Part shown: positions 51,528 through 60,357 of the stretch, one piece after another
Layout: the number at the start of each line of letters is the position of its first letter
How positions within the stretch are numbered: the stretch's first letter is position 1
Translations under genes and position numbers: made by a program
Assembly: GCA_016710065.1 (NCBI GenBank)
Contig: JADJLP010000001.1
Span: 124,001-188,000 of the forward strand
Direction: 5' to 3'
Length of the DNA stretch: 64,000 nt
Source: Candidatus Ideonella esbjergensis
GTDB taxonomy: Bacteria > Pseudomonadota > Gammaproteobacteria > Burkholderiales > Burkholderiaceae_C
Notes under the pieces: generated by a model
What the model was told of the DNA's origin: nothing
The model's database searches: none
Seen by the model: the letters and a program-made list of their open reading frames with translations, nothing else

Positions 51528-53540
51528 TCACGGCAGATCGGGGTTGGGGGGCGGTGCGTCGCTGCCACGCGGGCCGATGGTGTTGCCCAGCCTGGCCTTG
51601 AGCGAGCTGGTCCTGCCGCTGAGCAGCGCGGCATAGTTGCTGGCGTTGGAGAGCACCTTTTTCACATAGTCGCGGGTCTCGTGCAGGGGGATGTTCTCGA
51701 CCCAGATGGCCGGCTCCATCGCCGGGCCTTCGCGCCAGCGGCGCGCGCGGTTGGGGCCGGCGTTGTAAGCAGCAGCGGCCAGCGCCTGCGAGCCGCCCAT
51801 GTCGTCCAGCACAAGCTTGAGGTAGGCGCTGCCGATGCGCAGGTTGGTGTCCTGCTCGGCCAACATGGCGGTCTTGAAGCCGGCCAGGCCGATCTTCTTG
51901 GCCGTCCAGGTGGCAGTGCTGGGCATCACCTGCATCAGGCCCGAGGCGCCCACATGCGAGCGTGCGTTCATCACGAAGCGTGATTCCTGGCGGATCAAAC
52001 CGTACACATAGGCCGGGTCCAGTCTGGCCTCGGTGGCCTTGGCAATCAATTGCTCGCGCATCGGCATGGGGAAGCGCTGCTCCACGTCCACCTCTGCTTT
52101 GCTGCGCTCGCTGCTGCTGATGCAGCGGTCCCAGATCTCGCGTTCGCAGGCCATCTGGGCGACGGCCAGCAGTTCGCGGTCATTCATGCCCAGCATCGAG
52201 AAATTCCATTCGCGCAGGCCCTCTGAGCGCAGGCCGGCCTGCAGCAGCAGTTGCGAGCGGGCCAGGCCCGTGTGGCCGCGCGCGGCTTCGCGCTCGGTGG
52301 GCGTGGCGGGCAGTGGGCGAGCCGGTTGCGGCGGTGGCGGGCCCAGTTCTTCTGCGGCCAACTGGTTGTAGAAGCCGAGCGGGCCGGCCAGCTCGGTCAG
52401 GGCCTGGCGGGCTTCGGCACGTTGTGCGTCGCCGGCCTCGCCTGGTTTGGCCAGGCCTTGCAGCGCGCGGGCGCGCCAGTACTGCCAAGTGGGGTCCTTG
52501 CGCTCGGGAGCGCTCATGGCGTCGATGGCTTGCAGCACCTGACCCCAGCGCTGGTCGGGTGGCGCAAGGCGCAGGCTGGCACGCGCCAGCCAGCCCAGGG
52601 TCTCGTCGCTCCAGTCGGGGCGGCTGCCCTTCTTGAGTGCGCCCCAGGCCAGGCGGGACCAGGGCAGGGCCTCGGGCTTGAGCGCCAGCGCCGCCTGCTT
52701 GGCCACCTGCGCCCAGGCCCAAGCGGCGTGCTCGGCGCTCAGCGCTGCGCCCCAGCGGTCTTCCAACTGGCTGGCGGCCTGTGCGGGGTCGTTGGCGGCC
52801 ACGCGGGCGATGGCGATGGCCGTCAGCTCGTTGCGGTTGTGGCCCAGGGCCATGGCCTTGAGCGCCAAGTAGCGGCCCGGACTGTCCATGGTCTCGGCCA
52901 CCGCCTTGGCCACCGGCTCGCCCAGCAGCGCGGCGGCATTGCGGGCGGCGCGCGGGCGGTTGTGCTCGGCCGCCTGGTGGACCTTGCGCCACACGTCGTC
53001 GGGCTTGAATTGCTTGGCGTCGAACAGCGTTTGCGCCATCAACTGGCAACCGTCCTCGGGGTCGCGCTGGGCCATCCAGGCGCGGCGGGCGGCCTCGGCC
53101 ACGTCGGTGCCGGCCTGGGCCTGCAGCAGCAGCGCGTAGCAGGCCACCTCGCGGTCGTCGTTCATGCGAAAGCGCGGCAGGTCGCGACTGAAGCCGGCCC
53201 AATCGCGGCGCCGACCCAGTTCCAGCAGCCAGTCGTTGCGCAACCGATCTTCCACATAGCTGCCGGGCCAACGGGTGTAGAAGGCCTCCACTTCGTTGGC
53301 ATTGGCCTCGTTAAGCCTTGCGGCCAGTGCCCAGTAGTCGACCCAGGCGGCGAGTGGGTGACGGGTGTCCATGGCGGCGCTGCGCAGGCTGGCCAGGCGG
53401 GGCTTGTCGCGGCGCGCGTGGGCGTCGCGGGCGCTGCGGATGAGCTCTTCGTCAGTGGGGCCGGCGGCCATCACCGCGCCTGGTGCACACAGCGCCGCTA
53501 ACAAGACCCATGCGGTGCGTAAGGAGGCAATTCTTTTCAA
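51528..53540 (-). CDS. Soluble lytic murein transglycosylase
   Basis: A 670-residue Slt70-like enzyme that cleaves peptidoglycan with formation of 1,6-anhydromuropeptides. A signal peptide (WVLLAALCAPGAVMAAG) is followed by a long helical superhelix (residues about 30-480). The C-terminal SLT domain has the catalytic Glu near 519 in IRQESRFVMNARSH, GLMQVMPSTA and AAYNAGPNRARRW. It acts in the periplasm. It is the first gene of the pair with cca. Confidence 0.92.
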   Translation of the reverse strand: MKRIASLRTAWVLLAALCAPGAVMAAGPTDEELIRSARDAHARRDKPRLASLRSAAMDTRHPLAAWVDYWALAARLNEANANEVEAFYTRWPGSYVEDRLRNDWLLELGRRRDWAGFSRDLPRFRMNDDREVACYALLLQAQAGTDVAEAARRAWMAQRDPEDGCQLMAQTLFDAKQFKPDDVWRKVHQAAEHNRPRAARNAAALLGEPVAKAVAETMDSPGRYLALKAMALGHNRNELTAIAIARVAANDPAQAASQLEDRWGAALSAEHAAWAWAQVAKQAALALKPEALPWSRLAWGALKKGSRPDWSDETLGWLARASLRLAPPDQRWGQVLQAIDAMSAPERKDPTWQYWRARALQGLAKPGEAGDAQRAEARQALTELAGPLGFYNQLAAEELGPPPPQPARPLPATPTEREAARGHTGLARSQLLLQAGLRSEGLREWNFSMLGMNDRELLAVAQMACEREIWDRCISSSERSKAEVDVEQRFPMPMREQLIAKATEARLDPAYVYGLIRQESRFVMNARSHVGASGLMQVMPSTATWTAKKIGLAGFKTAMLAEQDTNLRIGSAYLKLVLDDMGGSQALAAAAYNAGPNRARRWREGPAMEPAIWVENIPLHETRDYVKKVLSNASNYAALLSGRTSSLKARLGNTIGPRGSDAPPPNPDLP

Positions 53541-53784
53541 GCGGAGAACCTGGCAATTCGGGCGTGGTACATGGCGCGAGGAATGTAACGCAGGCCGTGC
53601 GATGTGCGGGCTGTGCCATGACCCGACCTTGTCCGAGAACAGACTTCTGACACGAGAGGTGCTTCGTTAACCAACGCTTGCACCTCTGCGGTATGACCCT
53701 CTTGCCAACGGCCCTGGGTGCTGGGGAACATGGCTCGCGGCCCAACCCTGGGCCGCAATCCATACCAACCCATTGGGAGTCTCC

Positions 53785-55599
53785 ATGAATTTCACCGCAC
53801 GACGCCATCCGCTTGCGCTGGCCGCTTCGTTGGTCTTGATGGCCATGGGCGCAGCGCCCGCCAGCTGGGCCGGGCAATCGGCCGAGCAAGTGGCCCTGGG
53901 CCAGGCGCCGGTGGGCGGCATCACCAACCGCCTGATCGTCAAGTACCGCGCCGGCTCGGCCGCAGCCCGAGGTGCCGACACGGCTTCGCTGGCCACCGCG
54001 CAGGGCGAGGTGAACCGGCACGGCGCGCAGTTTGGCAAGCTGCGCACCAGTGGCTTGGGTGCGCATGTGCTCAAACTGGACCGCCACGTGAGCGTGGACG
54101 AGGCCGGCCGCATGGCCCGGGCCGTGGCCGCCGCCGACCCCGACGTGGAGTACGCCGAACCCGACCGCATGATGACGGCCCAGTTCGTGCCCAACGACAC
54201 CAGCTACGCCAGCCAGTGGCAGTACTACGAGACGGCCGGCGGCCTGAACATGCCGGCAGCCTGGGACAAGAGCACCGGCACGGGCGTGGTGGTGGCCGTG
54301 ATCGACACCGGCGTGCGCCCGCACGCCGACCTGGCCGCCAACCTGTTGCCGGGTTACGACTTCATCATCGACACGGCGGTGTCCAACGACGGCAGCGGCC
54401 GTGACGCCGACCCGTCCGATCCAGGAGACTGGGTGGCCGCCAACGAATGTGGCGGTGTGCATGCTGCCGAGACCTCCAGCTGGCACGGCACCCACGTGGC
54501 CGGCTCCATCGCTGCCGTCACCAACAACGCCAGCGGTGTGGCCGGCGTGGCCTATGGCTCCAAGGTCTTCGCGGCTCGCGTACTGGGCAAATGTGGCGGA
54601 TACACCTCTGACATTGCCGACGCCATCATCTGGTCGTCGGGCGGCACCGTCAGTGGCGTGCCGGCCAATGCCAACCCGGCGCGGGTCATCAACCTGTCGC
54701 TGGGCGGCTCGGGCGCTTGCGACACCACCTCACAAGCGGCCATCAACAGTGCTCGCAGCCGCGGCACCGTGGTGGTGGTGGCGGCCGGCAACTCCAACGC
54801 CAACGCGGCCAACTACAGCCCGGCCAGTTGCACGGGCGTCATCACCGTGGCGGCGGTGGGCCGCACCGGCGGCCGGGCCTACTACTCGAACTACGGCGCG
54901 GTGGTGGATGTGGCCGCAGCCGGTGGCGACATGAGCACCGGCACCGCCAACGGCATCTATTCCACGCTCAACGCCGGTAACAGCACCCCAGGGGCTGACA
55001 GCTACGCCTACTACCAGGGCACGTCGATGGCCACGCCACACGTGGTGGGTGTGGTGGCGCTGATGCTGGCCAAGAACCCGGCCCTCACGCCTGACGAAGT
55101 GGAGACGCGGCTCAAGGCCAGCACCCGGGCCTTCCCGGCCACCTGTTCGCAATGCGGCACCGGCATTGTTGACGCCAGTGCAGCGGTGGATGCCGCCACG
55201 GGCGTCACGCCACCCCCGCCCCCGCCGCCGCCCACCAACAACGTGGCCGAGGTCGAGCCCAACAACAGCCGCACGGCGGCGCAGACGGTGAGCCCCAACC
55301 CGGCCACCATCAGCGGCACGCTTTCAAGCAAGACCGACACCGACTACTACAAGATCGCCATGGCCACTGGCGCCACGCTGAGCGCCACGCTCACGCCCAA
55401 CGCCAGTTCCGACTACGACCTGTACCTGTACAACAGCTCGGGAAGCCTGCTGGCCAGTTCACTCAATGGCACCGGCGTGGCCGATGTGATCTCCCGCGCC
55501 AACACTGGCGCGGCCACCACCTGGTATCTGCGCGTGCGCTACTACTCGGGAGGCACCGGCGCCACAGCAGGCAAGTACACGCTGCAAGTGAGCCACTGA
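53785..55599 (+). CDS. Secreted subtilisin-like S8 serine peptidase with PPC domain
   Basis: A 604-residue subtilase. The signal peptide ends at ASWAG, and an inhibitor-like propeptide follows (residues about 30-130). The triad is Asp near 174 in AVIDTGVRPHADL, His near 234 in WHGTHVAGS and Ser near 414 in GTSMATPHVVG. A proline linker (eight Pro) leads to a bacterial pre-peptidase C-terminal domain (EVEPNNSRTAAQTV, DTDYYKIAM, YTLQVSH). It is likely secreted by the type II pathway. It begins seven bases after GGGAGT. Confidence 0.93.
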   Translation: MNFTARRHPLALAASLVLMAMGAAPASWAGQSAEQVALGQAPVGGITNRLIVKYRAGSAAARGADTASLATAQGEVNRHGAQFGKLRTSGLGAHVLKLDRHVSVDEAGRMARAVAAADPDVEYAEPDRMMTAQFVPNDTSYASQWQYYETAGGLNMPAAWDKSTGTGVVVAVIDTGVRPHADLAANLLPGYDFIIDTAVSNDGSGRDADPSDPGDWVAANECGGVHAAETSSWHGTHVAGSIAAVTNNASGVAGVAYGSKVFAARVLGKCGGYTSDIADAIIWSSGGTVSGVPANANPARVINLSLGGSGACDTTSQAAINSARSRGTVVVVAAGNSNANAANYSPASCTGVITVAAVGRTGGRAYYSNYGAVVDVAAAGGDMSTGTANGIYSTLNAGNSTPGADSYAYYQGTSMATPHVVGVVALMLAKNPALTPDEVETRLKASTRAFPATCSQCGTGIVDASAAVDAATGVTPPPPPPPPTNNVAEVEPNNSRTAAQTVSPNPATISGTLSSKTDTDYYKIAMATGATLSATLTPNASSDYDLYLYNSSGSLLASSLNGTGVADVISRANTGAATTWYLRVRYYSGGTGATAGKYTLQVSH

Positions 55600-56194
55600 G
55601 GAGGGCTTGGGGGCGCAAGCCCCAGCGCCGCCAGCCGCCGCAACTAGCAACGGGGTGGCGGCGGGTTTCGGCGCATAGCGGCCGGCCGTATTTCGTCATT
55701 CCCGCGTAGGCGGGAATCCATGTCTTTGCGTCGGCTGCGGCAGTGCAGCGGCGGTACCTTCGGCCTACGGGCTCCTCGCGGACAAGCGCCGTGCCCTCTG
55801 TTGCGCCTGCGCTCTCTTGTTCCGCCTTGGCCCTCGGAGCTCTCTACCCAAACGCGAATGTGCCCTCCGTCCGAAGGCACCACCACTGCCCTGCAACCCC
55901 TGACGGTGGCGGTCCACCTGGTGGCGCGCCACCGCTGTCTCAGGCAGAGGGTGTCGGGTACCCGCCCGACGGAACTCAAGGAGGAATGCGCCATGCCCGG
56001 CTTGAGGGCATGGCGGAGGGGAGATGGAGTCGGGCGGGTACCCGTCGACCTCTGCCCCGCCACCGACGTGTGAGCGAGAAAACCTGGATTCCCGCCTGCG
56101 CGGGAATGACGGGGTCGAGGGACGGGGATGACGGACTGCTATGCGCCGAGAGCAGTAGCCGAGAGCGGGCTTGTGAAGCCGATCGCAAGTCGGG
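55600..56194. other. 595-bp intergenic stretch dominated by a repeat element
   Basis: No gene is seen. The stretch consists of the downstream region of the subtilase gene (55600-55693), the 418-bp inverted-repeat element (55694-56111) and a short spacer before the GST gene. Long open frames inside the element have no coding features and follow its palindromic structure. Confidence 0.7.
55694..56111. mobile_element. Putative MITE-like element bounded by dRS3-type inverted repeats
   Basis: The 418-bp unit begins and ends with 27-bp inverted repeats of the dRS3-like family (cores 55698-55717 and 56088-56107) that differ at one position. Inside, 55943-56056 can fold into a stem of about 28 pairs with four mismatches. 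That stem includes the perfect 14-base arms GGTACCCGCCCGAC and GTCGGGCGGGTACC, and encloses a second hairpin (CCATGCCC with GGGCATGG). No transposase and no clear target duplication are seen. It may be a non-autonomous element or a structured RNA. Confidence 0.55.
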
Positions 56195-56875
56195 TCAGCG
56201 GTGTTGACGATAGGGCTCTTCGAAGTCGCGGAAGTCTTGCTCCGCCAGCGCGCCCTGCACCCAGGCAGCCACGCCGGGAGAAGCCCAGGCACGCCCCATG
56301 TAGGCCGCCACGTCGGCATCCACCGGCAGCGCATAGCTGCGCAGGCGCGCCACCACCGGCGCGAAGTAGGCGTCGACGATGCCGAACTCGCCAAACAGGA
56401 AGGGCCCGCCGCTCCCGGTCAACGCTGCGCCCCACATGGCCGTCAGGCGGGCCAGGTCGGCCTGCACGGTGGGCTGTTCGGCCAGAACCTTGGCGCCCGC
56501 CTCGGGTAGCGTGGCCTCGATGTTCATGGGGCAGGCCGAGCGCAGCGCGCCGAAGCTGCTGTGCATCTCGGCGCACAAGCTGCGGGCGCGGGCGCGTTGG
56601 GCCTGGTCGCGCGGCCACAGCGGCAGTTCGGGGTGGGTTTCGGCCAGGTACTCGGCAATGGCCAGCGTGTCCCACACCACCAGATCGCCGTCCACCAGCA
56701 GCGGCACCTTGCCGGTGGGGCTGAGCGCGGCCATCTCGCGGCGGAACCGCGAGCCGGCCTCGAAGCTGTCGAAGCGGTGCATGACCTCGTCGAAGGCGAT
56801 GCCGAAATGGCGCAGCAGCACCCAAGGGCGCATGGACCAGGACGAGTAATTCTTGTTGCCGATGTGGAGTTGCAT
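56195..56875 (-). CDS. Glutathione S-transferase family protein
   Basis: A 226-residue GST. The thioredoxin-like N-domain has NYSSWSMRPWVLLRHFGI (with the SxWS active-site region), the cis-Pro segment GKVPLLVDGDLVVWDTLAIAEYL in order, and a helical C-domain (FGEFGIVDAYFAPVVARL). It would conjugate or reduce with glutathione in the cytoplasm. The substrate is unknown. Confidence 0.9.
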   Translation of the reverse strand: MQLHIGNKNYSSWSMRPWVLLRHFGIAFDEVMHRFDSFEAGSRFRREMAALSPTGKVPLLVDGDLVVWDTLAIAEYLAETHPELPLWPRDQAQRARARSLCAEMHSSFGALRSACPMNIEATLPEAGAKVLAEQPTVQADLARLTAMWGAALTGSGGPFLFGEFGIVDAYFAPVVARLRSYALPVDADVAAYMGRAWASPGVAAWVQGALAEQDFRDFEEPYRQHR

Positions 56876-56988
56876 GGGGCTTCCTTGGGGCTGGGTGCCG
56901 GATGTGAGTGGAGGATGCTAAGGGCGTGGCCACAGTGCGTGGGTGAGCAATTGACATGCGCGCCATGCGTGGGGCGCATGCATGGCGC

Positions 56989-57981
56989 TCAGTCGGGCAG
57001 CGCCTCGGCCTCGGCGTCGGGCACGTCGCCTATGGCCTGGCGTGTCAGCACCGCCTGCGCGCGCACCCAGTTGCCAAAGGCTTCCACTTCCGGGCGCCGC
57101 GTGGCCAGGGTCGGGCCCAGCGGCACGAACCAGTAGCACCACGCGGTGTGGTGGCGCAGGCTTGGGCCAAAGGGTTCGATCAGGTCGCCGCGCGCCAAAG
57201 CGTCATGCACCATGGGCAAAAAGGCCAGGGCCACGCCTTGCCCTGCCAGCGCCGCCTGCACCTGCTGGTGGTTGAAGTTCATGCGTATCCAACGCCTGGG
57301 CGTGAGCTTGCCCAGGCCCTGCGCATTCAGCCAGGTCGGCCAGCCCAGGGCGCTGGCCTGGTTGGAGCCATCTTCCACTTCCAGCAGCGTGTGCGCGGCC
57401 AGATCGGCGGCACGGCGCAGCGGCGGGGCGTCGCCACGGTCGATGGCGTCGGCCAGGCGGGTGCCTATCACCGGGGTCAGCACCTCGCCAAACATGCGCT
57501 GGGCGCCGGCCGGTGCACGCTCGGGGCGGCAGTGGCGCAGGGCCAGGTCCAGTTCCACGTCATCGAGCTCCACCAGCCGGTCGGTGGCCGAGATGCGGAT
57601 GTCGGCGTCCGGATGGCTGCGCTCGAAGTCTGGCAGCCGCGGCATCAGCCACAGCGAGGCGAACGACGGAAAGGTGGTGACGCTGACCATGGCCCGGCTC
57701 TGGCTCATGCGGATCTGGCGCACCGATGTGTCGATCTGTGCCAGCGCGGCGCTCACCACGCGCTGCAAGGCGGCGCCCGCGCTGGTGAGCTCAACCTTGC
57801 GCGTGGCGCGGTGGAACAGCGTGGCGCCCAGCTCGTCCTCCAGCGCCTTGATCTGGCGGCTGATGGCCGGCTGGGTGACATGCATTTCCTCGGCGGCGGC
57901 GCTGAAGCTCAGGCGCCGCGCCACGGCCTCAAAGCTGCGCAGGGCGTCCAGGGGCAGGGGGCGGTGGAGGATGCGATTCAT
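56989..57981 (-). CDS. LysR-family regulator (GcvA-like), divergent from DUF2917
   Basis: A 330-residue LysR regulator. The helix-turn-helix is LPLDALRSFEAVARRLSFSAAAEEM followed by HVTQPAISRQIKALEDELG, and FHRATRKVELT and a GcvA-like effector domain come next (PRLPDFERSHPDADIRIS). The ATG at 57981 gives the family N-terminus. The divergent DUF2917 gene, 102 bases away, is its probable target, a pairing common in Burkholderiales. Confidence 0.92.
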   Translation of the reverse strand: MNRILHRPLPLDALRSFEAVARRLSFSAAAEEMHVTQPAISRQIKALEDELGATLFHRATRKVELTSAGAALQRVVSAALAQIDTSVRQIRMSQSRAMVSVTTFPSFASLWLMPRLPDFERSHPDADIRISATDRLVELDDVELDLALRHCRPERAPAGAQRMFGEVLTPVIGTRLADAIDRGDAPPLRRAADLAAHTLLEVEDGSNQASALGWPTWLNAQGLGKLTPRRWIRMNFNHQQVQAALAGQGVALAFLPMVHDALARGDLIEPFGPSLRHHTAWCYWFVPLGPTLATRRPEVEAFGNWVRAQAVLTRQAIGDVPDAEAEALPD

Positions 57982-58083
57982 AACGGTGGAGCATGAATTA
58001 CCGGTACCGAAAGCATGCCACGAATCGCCATATTCATGCACGATGAAGCCCTGTAGACACCGCCTTGGCGGCACTGGAGATTC

Positions 58084-58476
58084 ATGATGATGCTGCATCT
58101 TTCCCGCACCCTGCGTTGGCAATCGCTGGGCACTGGCACCCTGCAGGTGACCACGGGCCAGGCCTGGGTGACGCGCGACGGCTTTGCCAACGACTGGGTG
58201 CTCTCCGCCGGCGACAGCCTGCCCTTGCGAGCTGGCGAGCACATCACCCTGGGGCCCTTGCACGAAGGCCGCCCCGTGGGCTTAAGCCTGCCCGGCCCTC
58301 AGCCCGGTTTGCCGGCGGCCTTGCGAGGGGCCTTGCTGACCCGTGCTGCAGGCTTGGCGCGTGGCTTGGGCGAGGCCTTGATCGCTCTGGCGCGCAGCGC
58401 TGACGCCATGGCCAAACGCGCCCAGGGCTGCATCTGCGCGGGCGAATCCATGGCGTCGTCTGGCGCACTGAAGTAG
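58084..58476 (+). CDS. DUF2917-domain protein
   Basis: A 130-residue protein. The N-terminal beta-rich DUF2917 domain (TLRWQSLGTGTLQVTTGQAW, TRDGFANDWVLSAGDSLPL) occupies residues about 8-75. GGAG lies seven bases before the ATG. The last 60 residues are Ala/Gly/Arg-rich and overlap the opposite-strand Sxy/TfoX gene by 178 bases, so this C-terminus may be an extension without function. The family has no known activity. Confidence 0.75.
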   Translation: MMMLHLSRTLRWQSLGTGTLQVTTGQAWVTRDGFANDWVLSAGDSLPLRAGEHITLGPLHEGRPVGLSLPGPQPGLPAALRGALLTRAAGLARGLGEALIALARSADAMAKRAQGCICAGESMASSGALK

Positions 58477-58709
58477 TTCAGATGGCCCGTCATGCCGCCG
58501 GGGAAGGTGTACTCAAACAGGCGGCAACCCGCAGCTTCAAACTGCGCGCGGGTGTCGCCATCCACCTTCAGGTAAAGGGTTTCGCCAGCAACCAGGGCGA
58601 TGAAAATCTCGTCCACATACAGGCCGTGGCCACCGAACATGCGCTTGATACGCACCGGGCCCAATGGCGCGAGCAACTCGCTGCACCAGTTGACGAAGTC
58701 TTGGGCCAC
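58299..58709 (-). CDS. TfoX/Sxy N-terminal domain protein
   Basis: A 136-residue protein with the TfoX N-domain: VNWCSELLAPLGPVRIKRMF, GGHGLYVDEIFIALVAGETLYLKVD (in order) and FEAAGCRLFEYTF. A basic tail KPRAKPAARVSKAPRKAAGK follows and could touch nucleic acid. Only the N-domain is present, so a competence-activator role like that of Sxy is not certain. The start is GTG at 58709, with GGAG upstream, which fits the family N-terminus better than 58781. Confidence 0.85.
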   Translation of the reverse strand: MAQDFVNWCSELLAPLGPVRIKRMFGGHGLYVDEIFIALVAGETLYLKVDGDTRAQFEAAGCRLFEYTFPGGMTGHLNYFSAPDDAMDSPAQMQPWARLAMASALRARAIKASPKPRAKPAARVSKAPRKAAGKPG

Positions 58710-58805
58710 GTTGCGCGCTCCGGGCGTTGACGATGAGCGCAGTGTAGTCAGCCCGTGCCGACTGGCTGACAATGGCCGCACTTCGGCTCTTGCCTACTGC
58801 GCACC

Positions 58806-59396
58806 ATGACCCTGCCGTTCAAGCTCAACCTCGAACCCTCGCGCGACAAGGCCGTACTGCGCAAGCAACTGCAGGCTGAGCGCCTGAGCCTGCTGGACCG
58901 CCATCAGCGTGCCGCGCACCTGCAAGAGGTGCTGATGGTGTGGCTGATCAGCCGCAAGGAGAAGACCATCGGCGCCTACTGGCCCATCAAGGGCGAGTTC
59001 GATGCCTTGCCTGCGCTCTACCGCTGGAGCGAGTCTGGCGAGCAGCGCCGCATCGGCCTGCCGGTGATGAACCGCGAGACCAAGCAGCTCACCTTCCACG
59101 TCTGGTACCCGGGCTGCCCCATGGAGGAAGACGCCTACGGCATCCCCAAGCCCAAGGGCACCGAGGCCTTCCACCCCGAGTTACTGCTGGTGCCCTGCGT
59201 GGGCTTTGGCCCGCGCGGCACGCGGCTGGGCTACGGCGGCGGCTTTTACGACCGCACCTTGGCTGCGATCACGCCGCGCCCTGCAACCGCCGGCCTGGGC
59301 TATGCCCATGGCTACCTGCCCTGGCTGGCACCCGAGCCGCACGACGTGCCGCTGGACGCGCTGCTGACCGAGGATGGCGTGTTCTGGCAGACATGA
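58806..59396 (+). CDS. 5-formyltetrahydrofolate cyclo-ligase
   Basis: The enzyme uses ATP to convert 5-formyl-THF to 5,10-methenyl-THF. The 196-residue protein has RKQLQAERLSL near the start, TIGAYWPIKGEFD, and the signature LVPCVGFGPRGTRLGYGGGFYDR split across the substrate and ATP site. It is followed by a hairpin terminator. It is near metF and ahcY but not in their operon. Confidence 0.93.
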   Translation: MTLPFKLNLEPSRDKAVLRKQLQAERLSLLDRHQRAAHLQEVLMVWLISRKEKTIGAYWPIKGEFDALPALYRWSESGEQRRIGLPVMNRETKQLTFHVWYPGCPMEEDAYGIPKPKGTEAFHPELLLVPCVGFGPRGTRLGYGGGFYDRTLAAITPRPATAGLGYAHGYLPWLAPEPHDVPLDALLTEDGVFWQT

Positions 59397-59418
59397 AAAA
59401 GGCGACCCGAGGGTCGCC
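59396..59418 (-). terminator. Bidirectional hairpin terminator between the cyclo-ligase and ompW genes
   Basis: GGCGACCC and GGGTCGCC form an eight-base stem with loop GA. On the minus strand it is followed by five T residues, which suits ompW. On the plus strand only two T residues follow, but it can still serve the convergent cyclo-ligase gene. Confidence 0.8.
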
Positions 59419-59459
59419 TTGGCTTGTGAGGCAGGCGCCGTCAAAGGCGCCAGGCAATC

Positions 59460-60131
59460 TCAGAAGCGCTTGCCAACGCCGATGCCGAACAGCAGCGGAT
59501 CGATGCTGAACTCGCCAACCTTGGCGCCACCAGCCTTCACGTCCACGCCGAGTTGCAGCTTCTTGACGTCCAGGTTCAGCAGCCAGCCGCCGCCCAGGGG
59601 CACGTCCACGCCAATTTGCGCAGCCAGGCCCACGCTTTCACGGCTGATGTCCAGCGGTAGTGCGGTCCCGCTCGTCGTTGCAGCGCCCGGCACGGTGATG
59701 CTCACGCCCCAGACCTTGGTGAAGTTCACGCCCACGCCCACGTAAGGACGCGCCATGGGCAGACCGGTGAAGTGGTACTGCGCAGTCAGCGTCGGGGGCA
59801 GGTGCTTGAAGGTGCCGATGGCGGCCTTGCCGCCGGCGTGGTTGGCGTACAGGGTTTGGCTTTGCGGCACAGACAGGATCAGCTCGGCGGCGATGTTGGG
59901 CGTGAAGAAATAGCTGATGTCGAGCTCAGGCAGTGTCTTGTCATTGATCGACGCCGACGGGTTGCTCAGCACGGTCACGGCGTCCAGCGTCGTCAGCAAC
60001 TGGCCGTTGTTGCCGTTGTCTGACTGCAGTTGCACGGCACGACCGCGAACGATCCAGCTGCCACTGTCTTGGGCCGAAGCAAACTGGGCAAAGGCGGCCA
60101 GGGTGGCCAGGGCGATGAGCGACTTGCGCAT
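59460..60131 (-). CDS. ompW: OmpW-family outer-membrane protein
   Basis: A 223-residue eight-stranded beta-barrel. The signal peptide MRKSLIALATLAAFAQFASA is cleaved before QDSGSW. The family patterns WIVRGRAVQLQSD, LPELDISYFFTPNIAAELI, HLPPTLTAQYHF, RPYVGVGVNFT and the C-terminal GIGVGKRF are present. It forms a narrow hydrophobic channel. AGGAGT lies before the ATG at 60131. The 226 bases upstream include TTGAC-N4-GTCAG near 60266, only loosely like an FNR site. Confidence 0.92.
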   Translation of the reverse strand: MRKSLIALATLAAFAQFASAQDSGSWIVRGRAVQLQSDNGNNGQLLTTLDAVTVLSNPSASINDKTLPELDISYFFTPNIAAELILSVPQSQTLYANHAGGKAAIGTFKHLPPTLTAQYHFTGLPMARPYVGVGVNFTKVWGVSITVPGAATTSGTALPLDISRESVGLAAQIGVDVPLGGGWLLNLDVKKLQLGVDVKAGGAKVGEFSIDPLLFGIGVGKRF

Positions 60132-60357
60132 GGAGAGACTCCTACTTGGGGTTGCGATGGATGGTGGATCGATACGATCAGGAACCATTGCAACGCCCAG
60201 GCGCCGAAGTCAACTTGCTGCGTCGCAATACGGGCCACGAGCCCGCTTTTCGCCCGGGGCCGATTTGACATTCGTCAGCTTTGCTGCACCACAACGATGC
60301 GGATTCGCCACACGTTGGCAAGTTCGGCTGCAGGCACTGCCGAGTGTCCTGGGGCCG

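Noticed and set aside
60262..60280. TTGAC-ATTC-GTCAG as an FNR site before ompW
   Set aside because: The half-sites deviate from TTGAT/ATCAA and the site is about 135 bases from the ompW start. OmpW genes are often oxygen-regulated, but this match is too weak.
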